Shown here: piece by piece, positions 23,940 to 36,146 of the stretch
Numbering within the stretch: position 1 is the stretch's first letter
Layout: every line of letters begins with the position of its first letter
NCBI RefSeq assembly: GCF_004193775.1
Contig: NC_041016.1
Location: forward strand, 43,201,522 to 43,265,521
DNA length: 64,000 nt
Direction: 5' to 3'
From: Glycine soja
Lineage: Eukaryota > Streptophyta > Magnoliopsida > Fabales > Fabaceae
Notes under the pieces: model-generated
Told to the model about the DNA's origin: nothing
Database searches by the model: none
Seen by the model: only the letters and a program-made list of their open reading frames with translations
Position numbers and translations under genes: made by a program

Positions 23940-24353
23940 TGTTGGTAGTTGATTAGATGATAGTTGATAATTAATAATTTTAGAGAATTGTTTTAGAAAG
24001 AAGGCTATGTCATTGATTTCTTGGATTATCAATTACAACATACCAATTGCCTATTTATAGGCTCAAGTCACCAACCTCTCAATGGTGGTGAATGTTTCTA
24101 CATTACTTTAGGTCTTTCTAGAGTTTTCATGATAGATTAGTATCATGATAGTTCTAGATTCTTCTATCTTATACATACACTTATAGTTCTAGATTCTTCT
24201 ATCTTATACATACACTTATAGTTCTAGATTGTTCTACCGCATACATATTATAGTTCTAGATTGTTCTACCATATTCTATAGTTCTAGGATATTCTACTAT
24301 TTTCATACATATTATATTTAAGAATATTCTAGAAATTTGTAGCAATTTCAACA
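23940..24353 (-). repeat. Copia LTR (3' LTR of the element)
   Basis: 414 bp, against 379 bp for its partner at 28,463-28,841. The length difference is mostly one extra copy of a roughly 35-bp repeat (around 24,150-24,220) containing atagttctagattcttcta. About seven substitutions were counted by eye between the shared parts, under 2%. Confidence 0.93.
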
Positions 24354-24365
24354 CTCCTCCTTGAT
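24354..24365 (-). other. Polypurine tract of the copia element
   Basis: On the minus strand, aaggaggag directly abuts the 3' LTR, the usual plus-strand priming site. Confidence 0.65.
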
Positions 24366-27300
24366 GCAAATTTTTGTGACTCCGAGCATATCTCGTAATT
24401 CTTCAAATCTTGGTCTCGACAAAGCCTTCGTGAATATGTCTGCAATTTAATCTTCTGTTCTGCAGTAGTCGAGTTTGATCTCTTTAGTTGCTTCAACTTC
24501 TCTGATAAAGTGATACTTGATTGCTATGTGTTTTGTTCTGCTGTGATGAACTGTATTCTTCGCCATTGCAATTGCTGATTTGTTGTCGCAGTTGATTTTA
24601 GTAGGCCCATCTTGTTTTTCTCCCATGTCTTCAAGTATCCTACGGAGCCATATAGCTTGACTCGTTGCTTCCGCAGCTGCCACGTACTCTGCTTCTGCTG
24701 TTGATTGTGCTACTGTAGCTTGCTTCTTCGATGCCCAAGAGAACATTCCCGATCCTAGTGAGAAAGCACAGCCAGAGGTACTCTTCATGTCATCTGCTGA
24801 ACCTGCCCAATCACTGTCGGTGTAGCCAAGTAATTATGAGTTGGTTTCGGTAGTATACCATATACCGAACTCTTTTGTTCCTTGTAGATACCTCAAAATT
24901 CTTTTTCCTGCTCCAAAGTGTATTTGACTTGGGCTTTGCATGAATCTTGATAGAAGACTTGTAGCATATATTATGTCAGGCCGTGTAGCTATCAAATATA
25001 GGAGGCTTCCAATTAGACTTCGGTATTTGGATGCATCAGCTTTTGGTGCTCCATCATTCTTCTGTAGTTTCTCATTTGTTATGAGTGGAGTAGCAACAGG
25101 TTTGCAACCATACATCTTGAATTTCCAAAGTGTATTTCTTTTGCAAGATGAATATCCCTTCATTTCTCTGACTTACCTCTATGCTGAGGAAGTAACTCAT
25201 CAAACCAAGGTCGGTCATCTCAAAGGTCTTCATCATGTCTTCTTTAAACTCCATCATCATCTTAGTATTGTTTCCCATGTAGATAAGATCATCTACATAT
25301 AGAGAGAGTAAGAGAGTGTACTGCCCTTGATACTTGATGTAAAGTGTAGGCTCACTCTTACTCCTCCTGAATCCTCGATCCATGAAATACTGATCGATTC
25401 TGCTATACCATGCTCGAGGTGCTTGCTTCAAACCGTAGAGTGCTTTTCTTAGTCTTAACACTTTGTTTTCTTTGCCTTCAGACACGAATCCATATGGCTG
25501 CTCCACATAGATCTCTTCTTCAAGTACGCCGTTAAGGAAGGCGGATTTGACATCTAGTTGATGGATACTCCATCCTTTTCGTGACGCAAGAGCTATTAGA
25601 GCTCTCATGGTATCAAGACGAGCTACTGGTGCAAATGTCTCATTGTAGTCAATTCCGGGTTGCTGTGAGTAATCCTTAGCTACTAGCCTCGCCTTGTGTT
25701 TCTGTATGGTGCCATCAGGGTTGAGCTTTGTCTTATAGACCCACTTAACCCCAATGATATCTTTTCCATGGGGACGATTTACTAACTCCCATGTGTTGTT
25801 TTCCTCGATCATCTGTATCTCTTCTTCCATTGCCTTGACCCATACTTCTTGCTTTAATGCTTCTTCAAAGCTTCCAGGTTTAAGTATGACCAAGTTACAG
25901 GTTTCATATATGTCCACCAAAGATCTTACTCGTCTTGGAGTAGACTCTGGTGATGATAGTTCTTGATCTTGTTGTTGTGGTGGAGGTGAAGGTGGTTCAC
26001 CTCGGTCTTCTTCCTCAGCTTCTTCTTGAGGTAGTTGAGCAGGTATAAGAACGTTCTTCTCCACTTTTTCTTCATCCCAATTCCAAGAAGCATATTCATC
26101 AACTTCAACATCTCGACTGATGACGAGTTTCTTAGTTTGCAAGTTGTAGACACGGTAGCCCTTAGAGATATTGCTATACCCAAGGAAGATACCTCGTATA
26201 GTCTTGTCTTCAAGCTTGTGCCTCTTTATGTCTGGGATATGAATGTAGCATATAGATCCAAAGACCCTTAGGTGCTTTGCTGATGGCTTCTTCCCATTCC
26301 AAGCTTCAATTGGAGTCTTGTCTTTTATAGACTTAGTTGGACATTTTTCGAGTATGTAAACAACAGTGTAGACTGCTTCAGCCCAGAATGTGTTCGGTAG
26401 TCCTTTTTCCTTGAGCATCGATCTAGCAATCTCCATAACTGTGTGATTCTTTCTCTCGGACACTCCATTTTGTTGAGGAGAATATGCGACTGCAAGTTGT
26501 CGCTCAATGCCTTCATCCTCACAAAATCTTTCAAACTCGCGAGAGGTGTACTCTTTGTCGCGATCACTTCTTAGTACTTTTATCCGTTTTCCACTTTGAT
26601 TTTTAGCAAGGGCCTTGAACTTTTTGAATACTCCAAAGACTTCTGATTTTTCTTTTAGAAAATATACCCATGTCATTCTAGAGAAGTCATTAATGAAGAG
26701 TATGAAGTACCTGTTGTTCCCATGTGATGGTGTCCTCATTGGTCCACAAACGCCCGTATGTATCAGCTCCAATAGATCTTTCGCTCTCCATGCTCCGCTT
26801 GTTGAGAAAGGAAATCGGTGTTGCTTACCAAGGAGACATCCTTCACACACTTCATTGTTCTCCTTTATGCTTGGAAGATCTCTCATCATGTTCTTCTCAT
26901 GTAACAACTTCAAGGCATGTGTGTTAAAGTGGCCAAATCTTCGATGCCATAGCCATGAATCATCAACTTGTACCTTCATGGTAATGTTTGTTGCATATTT
27001 TAAATTTAGAGGAAAGCTTCTATTGGTCTTATTCATCTTTACTTAGGCTATCTCAGACCTTTTATTTTTGTTGTCTAAGATTTTGCATACACCTCCTTCA
27101 AAGTAAAGTGTGTAGCCTCTCTCCATCATTTGGCCAATGCTTAGAAGATTTTCTTTTAGGCTGGGAACTAGTAAGACATCATGGATGAGTCACGTACCTT
27201 TATCTGTCTCCACCATGACAATGCCTTTGCCTTTTGATTCAACCACACTTTCATTTCCCAGTCGAACTTTGACTTTGACAGACTCATCAATACTTTTGAA

Positions 27301-28251
27301 AATAGTCTCATCCTTGGCCATGTGATTGCTACATCCACTATCCAAGTACCAGCTTCCTCCCTTTTCTTTTATTGAGTCTTGAGTGGCGTAGAACGTACAT
27401 TGTTCTTGATCATGCTCCTCTGCAATATTGGCTTGATGCCTATTTTTGTTGCGACAATTTTTCTCTACGTGCCCGAACTTCTTGCAATGGTTGCATTGTG
27501 GCATATTACGGAACCAACAATTTTTCTCTGCGTGGCCTTGCCTTTTGCATATATTGCATGGAAGATTTTTATCTATTTTGTTCTTAAGGAAATTCCTAGA
27601 ACCTTCTCTTCTTCTGGAAGTTTCTCCATAATTTTTCTTTCTTCCATTTTCTTTGTTTTGGGGCTGAAATTTAAACTTTGACTGGAAGGCATTGTCAATT
27701 ATATCTTCTTTATGCCTATACAGTCTTTGCTCATATGCTTCAAGAGAGCCCACAAGTTCTATCTCTGATAGAGTGGATAGATCTTTGGTTTCCTCAATCG
27801 TTGTCACGATTGGGTCAAACTTTTGGGACATAGTAATTAGAATTTTCTCAACAATTTTCTTGTTAAGAATATCTTCCCCAAAAGCTCTCATTTGATTAAC
27901 TATTTCTTTAACTTTAGAATATTAATCTTTAACTGTCTCAGACTCCTTCATCTTCAATAGTTCAAAATCTCTTCTTAGAGATTGAAGTTTAACGGCACGT
28001 ACCATAACACTTCCTTGAAACTCCTCCTGCAATGTGTTCCATGCTTCTTTGACAGTCTTAGCTCCCATAATTCTTGGGAAAATTGGATCAGTCACCGCTT
28101 GTTGCAAGGTGAACAACGCCTTTAAATTTTTTTGTTTATTTTTCTTCAACTCTTTTTCTTGAGATGCATTAAAAGCTGAAGTATCCGCGGGAATGGTGAA
28201 GCCTTCTTCTACTATGTCCCATAAATCTTGAGATGAAAAATACGTTTCCAT
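24366..28251 (-). pseudogene. Copia gag-pol polyprotein, broken
   Basis: Reading right to left: gag from 28,251; two zinc knuckles (CNICKRQGHAEKNC and CNHCKKFGHVEKNC); protease WYLDSGCSNHM; pre-integrase; integrase (27,036 downward) with NGVSERKN; reverse transcriptase with ARLVAKDYSQQPGIDYNETF, QLDVKSAFLNG and YVDDLIYMGN; RNase H with STAEAEYVA. Defects: in-frame stops near 27,919, 27,187, 27,042, 24,831 and 24,446, a frameshift near 25,125, and integrase HTGVCGP where families normally have HTDVCGP, removing the first catalytic Asp. Lineage resembles Tnt1/Tork-type copia. The stops look like single C-to-T changes in several cases. Confidence 0.92.
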
Positions 28252-28449
28252 TTTAACACGCCAGAAATCATAATTTTCACCATTGAAGATAAGGACAGAA
28301 ATAGTTGACGATTGAGTAGTGTTATCTATAGCTTAGAAAAAATATTATTAGAGTGGGTTAATAGTACAAAGGAAATTTTTGAAGTAGTTGGGAGGATTTT
28401 AGAATGGTAGGTAGGTAATATAACTACGCCCAATGTATGACCGAACGTA

Positions 28450-28462
28450 GCTTTGATGCCAC
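28450..28462 (-). other. Primer-binding site of the copia element
   Basis: The minus strand next to the 5' LTR reads g then tggcatcaaagc, close to tggtatcagagc, the usual complement of plant initiator Met-tRNA (two differences). Confidence 0.7.
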
Positions 28463-28841
28463 TGTTGGTAGTTGATTAGATGATAGTTGATAGTTGATAA
28501 TTTTAGAGAATTGTTTTAGAAAGAAGGCTATGTCATTGATTTCTTGGATTATCAATTACAACATACCAATTGTCGATTTATAGGCTCAAGTCACCAACCT
28601 CTCAATGGTGGTGAATGTTTCTACATTACTTTAGGTCTTTCTAAAGTTTTCATGATAGATTAGTATCATGATAGTTCTAGATTCTTCTATCTTATACATA
28701 CACTTATAGTTCTAGATTGTTCTACCACATACACATTATAGTTCTAGATTGTTCTACCATATTCTATAGTTCTAGGATATTCTACTATTTTCATACATAT
28801 TATATTTAAGAATATTCTAGAAATTTGTAGCAATTTCAACA
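28463..28841 (-). repeat. Copia LTR (5' LTR of the element)
   Basis: 379 bp with TG...CA ends, nearly identical to 23,940-24,353. Its outer end lies 10 bp from the ATG of the longest remaining NB-ARC frame (28,852), but the LTR's own transcription runs away from that frame. Confidence 0.93.
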
Positions 28842-31800
28842 AACATCTTCAGTGGTAGAAAGTGATATTTGTGGCAGAGATGCTGATAAAAAAATGATCA
28901 TTAACTGGCTCACTTCTGACACTGATAACATGCTATCAATACTTTCTATTGTGGGCATGGGTGGGCTGGGTAAGACCATGCTTGCTCAACTTGTATACAA
29001 CGACCCAAGGATAGAGGGCAAATTTATTGTTAAAGCTTGGGTCTGTGTCTCAGAGGAATTTGATGTTTTGAACGTATCAAGAGCAATTCTTGACACATTT
29101 ACTAAATCAACTGAAAATAGTGATTGGCTAGAAATTGTTCATACAAAACTGAAAGACAAATTGAGAGGAAACAGATTTCTTCTCGTTTTGGATGACGTTT
29201 GGAACGAAAGCAGGCCTAAATGGGAAGTTGTGCAGAATGCTCTTGTTTGTGGAGCTCAGGGAAGTAGGATCCTTGTCACAACACGCAGTCAGAAAGTTGC
29301 TTCTACCATGCGGTCAGAACAACACCACCTGCAGCAATTACAAGAAGATTATTGCTGGAAGCTGTTTGCCAAACATGCATTTCATGATGATAATCCTCAA
29401 CCAAATCCAGGGTACAACGAGATTGGTATGAAGATAGTTGAAAAATGTGGAGGACTTCCTCTAGCCTTAAAGTCAATAGGAAGTCTATTACAGAACAAAT
29501 CATTTGTTTCAGATTGGGAAAACATATTGAAAAGTGAGATATGGGAAATAGAGGACAGTGATATTGTTCCTGCTTTAGCAGTGAGCTATCACCACCTTCC
29601 TCCCCATCTCAAGACATGCTTTGCTTACTACACTTTATTCCCCAAGGATTATGAGTTTGACAAGGAGTGTTTAATTCAGTTGTGGATGGCTGAAAATTTC
29701 CTACACTGCCATCAAGGCAGTAAGAGTCCAGAAGAAGTTGGCCAGCAGTACTTCAATGATTTACTATCAAGGTCCTTCTTTCAACAATCAAGCGAAAATA
29801 AAGAAGTATTTGTCATGCATGACGTTCTAAATGATTTGGGAAAATATGTTTGTGGGGACATCTATTTCAGGTTGGAAGTTGATCAAGCAAAATGTACACA
29901 GAAGACAGCCCGCTATTTTTCAGTTGCAATGAATAACAAACAACATTTTGATGAGTTTGGAACTTTATGTGATACTAAAAGGCTACGTACATTTATGCCA
30001 ACAATTAGGATCATGAATGAATATTACAATAGTTGGCATTGCAATATGTCGATACCTGAATTGTTCTCCAAGTTTAAGTTCTTACGTGTCTTATCTCTCT
30101 CATTGCTCTGACATTAATGAGCTGCCTAACTCTGTTTGCAATCTTAAACATCTTCGTTCGTTAGACCTTTCACATACTAGCATAAAAAAACTACCTGATT
30201 CAACATGTTCACTCTCCAACTTGCAAATACTGAAGCTGAACTATTGTAGATATTTGAAGGAGCAACCCTCGAATTTGCATGAACTCACCAATTTGCATCG
30301 CCTTGAATTTGTAAATACTAAAATTATAAAGGTGCCACCACATCTGGGAAAGCTGAAGAATCTTCAAGTATCCATGAGTTCATTTGATGTTGGTAAAACT
30401 AGCGAGTTCACTATTCAGCAATTAGGAGAGCTCAATCTTCATGGAAGACTATCATTTTGGGAGCTGCAGAATATTGAGAACCCCTCAGATGCATTAGCTG
30501 CAGATTTGAAAAATAAAACACGCCTTGTGGAACTAGAGTTAGAATGGAATTGGAACCGGAACCCTGATGATTCTGCCAAAGAAAGGGATGCAATCGTAAT
30601 CGAGAATCTACAACCTTCCAAACACTTGGAGAAGTTGTCAATCAGGAACTATGGTGGTAAACAATTCCCTAATTGGTTATCCAATAATTCTCTATCAAAT
30701 GTGGTGTTCTTAAAGTTGCACAACTGTCAATCTTGCCAACATTTGCCTTCCCTTGGACTTTTTCCATTTCTCAAGAACCTAGAGATTTCAAGTCATCTCT
30801 TGATGGGATAGTGAGCATTGGTGCTGATTTTCATGGGAATGGCACTTCTTCATTTCCATCGTTGGAAACATTGAAGTTCTCCTCTATGAAAGCATGGGAA
30901 AAATGGGAATGTGAAGCTGTGATAGGTGCTTTTCCATGTCTTCAATATCTTTCTATAAGCAAATGTCCCAAGCTGAAAGGTGACCTCCCAGAGCAACTTC
31001 TTCCTTTAAAGAAGCTACAAATTAGTGAGTGCAAACAACTAGAGGCTTCAGCTCCCAGGGCTCTAGAACTAGACCTGAAGGACTTTGGAAAGCTGCAACT
31101 TGACCGGGCTTCTTTGAAAAAGCTCAGAATGGGCGGACACAGCGCGGAAACGTCGTTGCAGGAAAAGTCTGATACTTTGAAAGAACTGTATATTTATTGT
31201 TGCCCGAAATATGGAATATTATGCAATTGTGAAATGAGTGATAATGGCTTTGACTCTCAAAAGACTTTTCCGCTAGATTTCTTCCCTGCACTCAGGACCC
31301 TTCATCTCAGAGGCTTTCATAATCTACAGATGATTACACAGGATCACACCCATAATCATCTTGAATTTCTGAAAATCAGAGAGTGCCCTCAATTAGAATC
31401 ATTGCCTGGAAGCATGCATATGCTGCTTCCATCTCTGAAGGAGCTAGTAATAGATGATTGTCCAAGAGTTGAGTCGTTCCCTGAAGGAGGTTTGCCATCA
31501 AATCTAAAAGAGATGGGACTCTATAAATGCTCCTCCGGACTCATGGCCTCACTGAAAGGGGCTTTGGGAGGCAATCCCTCTCTGGAAAGCTTGGGGATAG
31601 TAGAGCTGGATGCAGAATCTTTTCCTGATGAAGGTTTGCTGCCTCTCTCTCTTACTTGTCTACGCATCCGTGATTTTCGAAATCTAAAAAAACTGGACTA
31701 CAAGGGGCTCTGTCAGCTCTCCTCTCTCAAGAAATTGATTCTTGGAAACTGCCCCAACCTCCAACAGCTACCAGAGGAGGGTCTTTCCAAATCCATTTCA

Positions 31801-31900
31801 TATCTTTTTATTGGTGGCTGCCCCAAACTCGAGCAGCGTTGCCAGAACCCAGGAGGCGAAGACTGGCCAAAGATTGATTGCTCACATTCCAACCTTGCAT

Positions 31901-34436
31901 ATTTTTTATTGTATATGGCAGTGATGCTGATTTTTAAGAATTATAATGAAACTTTTTCTTTTTTAGTTGATCTGAATTATCATGAACTATCTACACGATT
32001 TGTGCTTCAAGCAAAATTACTAAATAATTGTTTTCTTACACTTACGTAGTTATATATGCATATGCCAGACGAGTTTTTTTATTACGGGATAAAATATTTC
32101 ATATTTAAATTTATTTATAATTTCTTATCAGAATTTATTATGTTATTGATAACAATTTTTGGTATATTGTGCAATAATCTGAAGAGATTACTTCTAAAGA
32201 GATAATTGTGTTTCTTATATCATAAAGTTGTATTATAGTTAAAAATGATGTTATCTCTTAAATGACATTATTTAGGTTAATAGTCAAATCCAAAAAGCTT
32301 TTATATATAAGTATTTATTTGTAAATAGTTTCAATCTTTGTTAATTTTAAAATATTCACCAATGAGTTCATCTAAAATTTTGGGTCAATAAAATGAGTAT
32401 ATTTAGATATACTTATCTTATAATTACTTTTATAACTATTACTTTTATAATTAAAAATATTACTTTTTAGGCTTATGAATTTTAACTAATAACTTTCTTA
32501 TGATATATATTTTTTTTTTCATCCATCGATATAATGAAATATTATATTGACTTCCATAGATCTTTGATTATAATTTTTTTTTACTCAAATCGATCAACTT
32601 TAGCATGGTTACCTATGTAATACACAAATACAAATATGGACTAACATGATAAAAATAAAATAAATAATAATTTAAAAATATAATTTCATATAACCAAATT
32701 AAGAAAATGTTTTGATACAAAAAAGTTTAAACATCCCAACGAATTTGTCTTAGTATATGATTACCCATAGATGGATACAAATATGAATTAAGGTAACATA
32801 AATAGATTATATAATAATTTTAAAAATATAATTTATACTTTCAATTTGAAAAGAAAATGAAAGGTGTTTTAATATAAAAATAAACATAAACTAAAATATG
32901 ATAAATATGTAAGACTCTTGTAATAAAAATCTCAAATGATTATTAAAAAAATTAATCATCAAAATGAGTTTGTTTTAGTATGGTTACCCGGGTGCATAAA
33001 GAATATAAAGAATAATTAATGCAACAAAAGAAGAATATATAATTGTTTAAAAGTATAACTTTTTATAGATTCATATTAAAAATATGAAGGATATTTTAAT
33101 ATAAAAAAGAAATATAAACATCATTCTTATAAACAATTTATACATTAATTTAAGTATAAATATCTAATAGTCTCTTGATATTAAAAAAAATCAATGATTA
33201 TAACAAAATCACTCAAATGAAGTTGTCCAAATATGATGACCTATGTAATAGATGAATAAAAATATGAATTATTAAGATCGATATCTTGTTATAATTTTTT
33301 CATATTTAACAATAGAAATAAAAAACTTTAAATTTATAGACAAATGGAATTTAATTCCTTTTTAATAACAACCAATGGTATATCAATGTTTTGAATCATG
33401 TTTTGACAATTGCCGTGTAATTTCTTAGTCATCCAATAATTTTCCCTAAAAGTTTAGTTACTAACTTTCTTTAAAAACTTAAATTTTTTCCCTTTCAATG
33501 TTTTATTAAGGAATTAACAATTTGCTCGATTTTTTAAGAGTTTTTAGGAAAATGTATTCAATTAAAGTTTTCTTTAAAGAAAATATAAGCTTCCCAACCA
33601 CCCCACAAAAAATATATTGTTTAACAGTATGAAGAATTTACTCCTAACGAGATAATTATTTTTCTTATATCATAAAAGTTTACTATAGTTAAAAGTGATG
33701 TTATCTCTTAAGTTTTACTTGTGTAATATGGAATTTATTTTTTACAACATGAAATTCTATACTCAAAAAATATTGTTTTTCACCAATGATGCAATTTAGC
33801 TTAATATTGAAATCAAAAAAGCATTTATACATGTGTTTAGTTGTAAATAGTTTCAATCTTTATTAGTTTTGAAATATTCACCAATGAGCCATCTAAAATA
33901 TTGGGTCAATAAAATAAGTATATTTAAATATACTTATCTTATAATTACTATTAAAACTACTACTTTTGTAATTAAAAATATTACTTCTTAGGCTTGTGAA
34001 TTTGAACTAATAACATCTTTAAGATACTTTTTTTCATCCATGGATATAATGGATTATTGTATTAACTTCCAGGGATCTTTGATTATACAAAAAAATATTT
34101 ACTCAAATCGATAAATTCTCATATGATCACCCATGTAATACATGAATATAAATATGGATTAACGTGGCATAAATAAAATATACAATAGTTTAAAAATATA
34201 ATTTTTTATATCATCAAATTAAGAAATACAAAAGAGACCCAAGGAATTTGTCTTAGTATACGGTTATCTAGATAGATGAATATAAATATGGATTAATGTA
34301 CCACAAATAGATTATATAATAATTCAAAAAATATAATTTTTTATACTTTAAATTGAAAAAAATGAAAGATGTTTTAATATAAAAAGAAACATAAATTAAA
34401 ATATGAAATATGCAAGACTCTTGCAATAAAAAACTC

Positions 34437-34493
<57 letters not shown>

Positions 34494-35275
34494 CATCCAA
34501 ATAAATTTGATTTTGAATGGATATCCAATGATAAATATATGAATTAGGGTAATATAAATATTTAAGAGTCTCTAAACATAAAAACTCCAATGATTATTAA
34601 AAAAATTAACCATCCAAATGAATTTGTCCTAATATAATTAGTCGGGTGACATAAATAAATATAAAGATGAATTAATGCAACAAAAAAAGAATATATTATT
34701 GAATAAAAAGTATAATTTTTTATAAACTCATTAAAAATATGAAGGATGTTTTGATATAAAAAGAAATAAAGACATCACTTTTATAAAAAAAATTATTCAT
34801 TAATTTAATTATAAATATCTAAGAGTCTCTTTATATTAAAATTTTGATGATTTTAAAAACATCACGCAAATAAATTTACCCTAATCTGATTAGGCATGCA
34901 ACGGATGAATAAAAATATGAATGATCAAAATCAATACCCTGTTAATAAAAAAATTATAAATGAAATATTTGTCTCTAAATAAATTTTTCATATGTAATAA
35001 CAACAAAAAAATTTAATTTTATAAACAAATGAAATTTAATTCGTTTTTAATATTAACCAATGGTGTATTGATGTTTTGAATCATGTTAAAACAATTAACA
35101 TGTAATTTATTAGTGATTCATTAATTTTTTTCTAAAAGTTTATTTATTAACTTTGTTTAAAAACTTAGTTTTTTTTCCTTTGGATCTTGTATAAAAAATT
35201 AATAATTTGCTCAATTTTTTAAGAGTATTTCCGAATATGAATTTAATTAAAGTTGTCTATAAAGAAAAGTGAAAG
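31901..35275. repeat. Tandem AT-rich spacer units
   Basis: After the CNL 3' flank, the spacer repeats as at least two units of about 1.5-1.6 kb, beginning near 32,160 and 33,620. Each starts with a phrase like gaagag(a)ttacttc...gataatt...gatgttatctctt, continues through aaatatgg(a)ttaa blocks, and ends near ttaaagttttctttaaagaaaa. The same unit is at 8,450-9,330 and 36,250-37,840. No genes were found. The frame tail 31,880-32,049 is read-through past the pseudogene's frameshifted end. Confidence 0.65.
34439..34490. repeat. (AT)n microsatellite
   Basis: About 25 AT units inside the second spacer unit; the other spacer copies lack this expansion. Confidence 0.95.
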
Positions 35276-36146
35276 TTGTCTAGAACTATACCTGAAAGAC
35301 TTTGGAAAGATGCAACTTGACTGGGCTTATTCGAAAAATCTCATCATGGGCGGACACAGCATGGAAGCATCGTCTCTGGAAAAGTCTGATACTTTGAAAG
35401 AACTGTATATTTATTGTTGCCAGGAATATGGAATATTTTGCAATTGTGAAATGAGTGATAATGGCTTTGACTCTCAAAAGACTTTTCCGCTAGATTTCTT
35501 CCCAGCACTCAGGACCCTTCGTCTCATTGACTTTCGTAATCTACAGATGATTACACAGGATCACTCCCATAATCATCTTGAAGTTCTGGCATTCAGTAAC
35601 TGCCCTCAGTTAGAACCATTGCCTGGAAGCATGCATATGCAGCTTCCATCTCTCAAGGAGCTAACGATATCTAATTGTCCAAGAGTTGAGTCGTTCCCTG
35701 AAGGAGGTTTGCCATCAAATCTAAAAGAGATGGAACTCTATAAATGCTCGTCCGGACTCATGGCCTCACTGAAAGGGACTTTGGGAGACAATCCCTCCCT
35801 GGAAAGCTTGGGGATAGGAAAGCTGGATGCGGAATCTTTTCCTGATGAAGGTTTGCTGCCTCTCTCTCTTACTTGTCTATGCATCCGTCATTGTCTAAAT
35901 CTAAAAAAACTGGACTACAAGGGGCAGCTCTGTCAGCTCTCCTCTCTCAAGGAATTGTTTCTTGATGACTGCCCCAACCTCCAACAGCTACCAGAGGAGG
36001 GTCTTCCCAAATCCATTTCATATCTTGAAATTCAAGGCTGCACCGACCTCAAGCAGCGTTGCCAGAACCCAGGAGGCAAAGACTGGCCAAAGATTGCTCA
36101 CATTACAACGGTGCATTGTTCGTATGATATTTATGATTATTTGTAA
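35276..36146 (+). pseudogene. Orphan CNL LRR 3' fragment
   Basis: Matches the C-terminal third of the intact CNL gene from about 7,446 to its 3' end. The fragment keeps one open frame (297 aa with an ATG supplied by spacer sequence at 35,253), with LRR text such as FFPALRTLRLIDFRNLQMIT and a C-terminal GCTDLKQRCQNPGGKDW. There is no NB-ARC or coiled coil. The left junction lies inside the phrase gttgtctagaac, directly joined to spacer. Closer to the pseudogene than to the intact gene at several sites (NCEMSDNGFDSQKTFPLDFF). A free LRR fragment is unlikely to be functional. Confidence 0.88.

Larger units (their letters stand above)
23940..28841 (-). mobile_element. Ty1/copia LTR retrotransposon inserted in the CNL exon
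   Basis: A 4,902-bp element in reverse orientation with TSD aacat at 23,935-23,939 and 28,842-28,846. Removing it and one TSD copy restores the same bases as at 5,018-5,030 of the intact gene. LTRs are 23,940-24,353 and 28,463-28,841, both TG...CA. Gene order gag, protease, integrase, RT, RNase H identifies copia. The primer-binding site and polypurine tract are in the expected places. Several nonsense mutations and one frameshift make it defective. Confidence 0.96.
23425..31900 (+). pseudogene. CNL resistance-gene paralogue, disrupted by frameshifts and a copia insertion
   Basis: A paralogue of the 4,510-8,298 gene. Exon parts are 23,425-23,939 and 28,842 to about 31,900, split by a copia element with a 5-bp TSD. 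Defects relative to the intact gene: a +1 change in an A run at about 23,820-23,831; the 4.9-kb insertion; a 2-base loss near 30,100; a 5-base gain (catct) near 30,798; and a 4-base gain near 31,877 that replaces the normal C-terminus. NB-ARC motifs are readable (P-loop with GKTM instead of GKTT, LLVLDDVWNE, GSRILVTT, GLPLAL, MHD). Only one of the two LRR units duplicated in the intact gene is present. The longest surviving frame, 28,852-30,111 (419 aa), covers NB-ARC and the first LRRs. No functional full-length receptor can be made. Confidence 0.93.
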
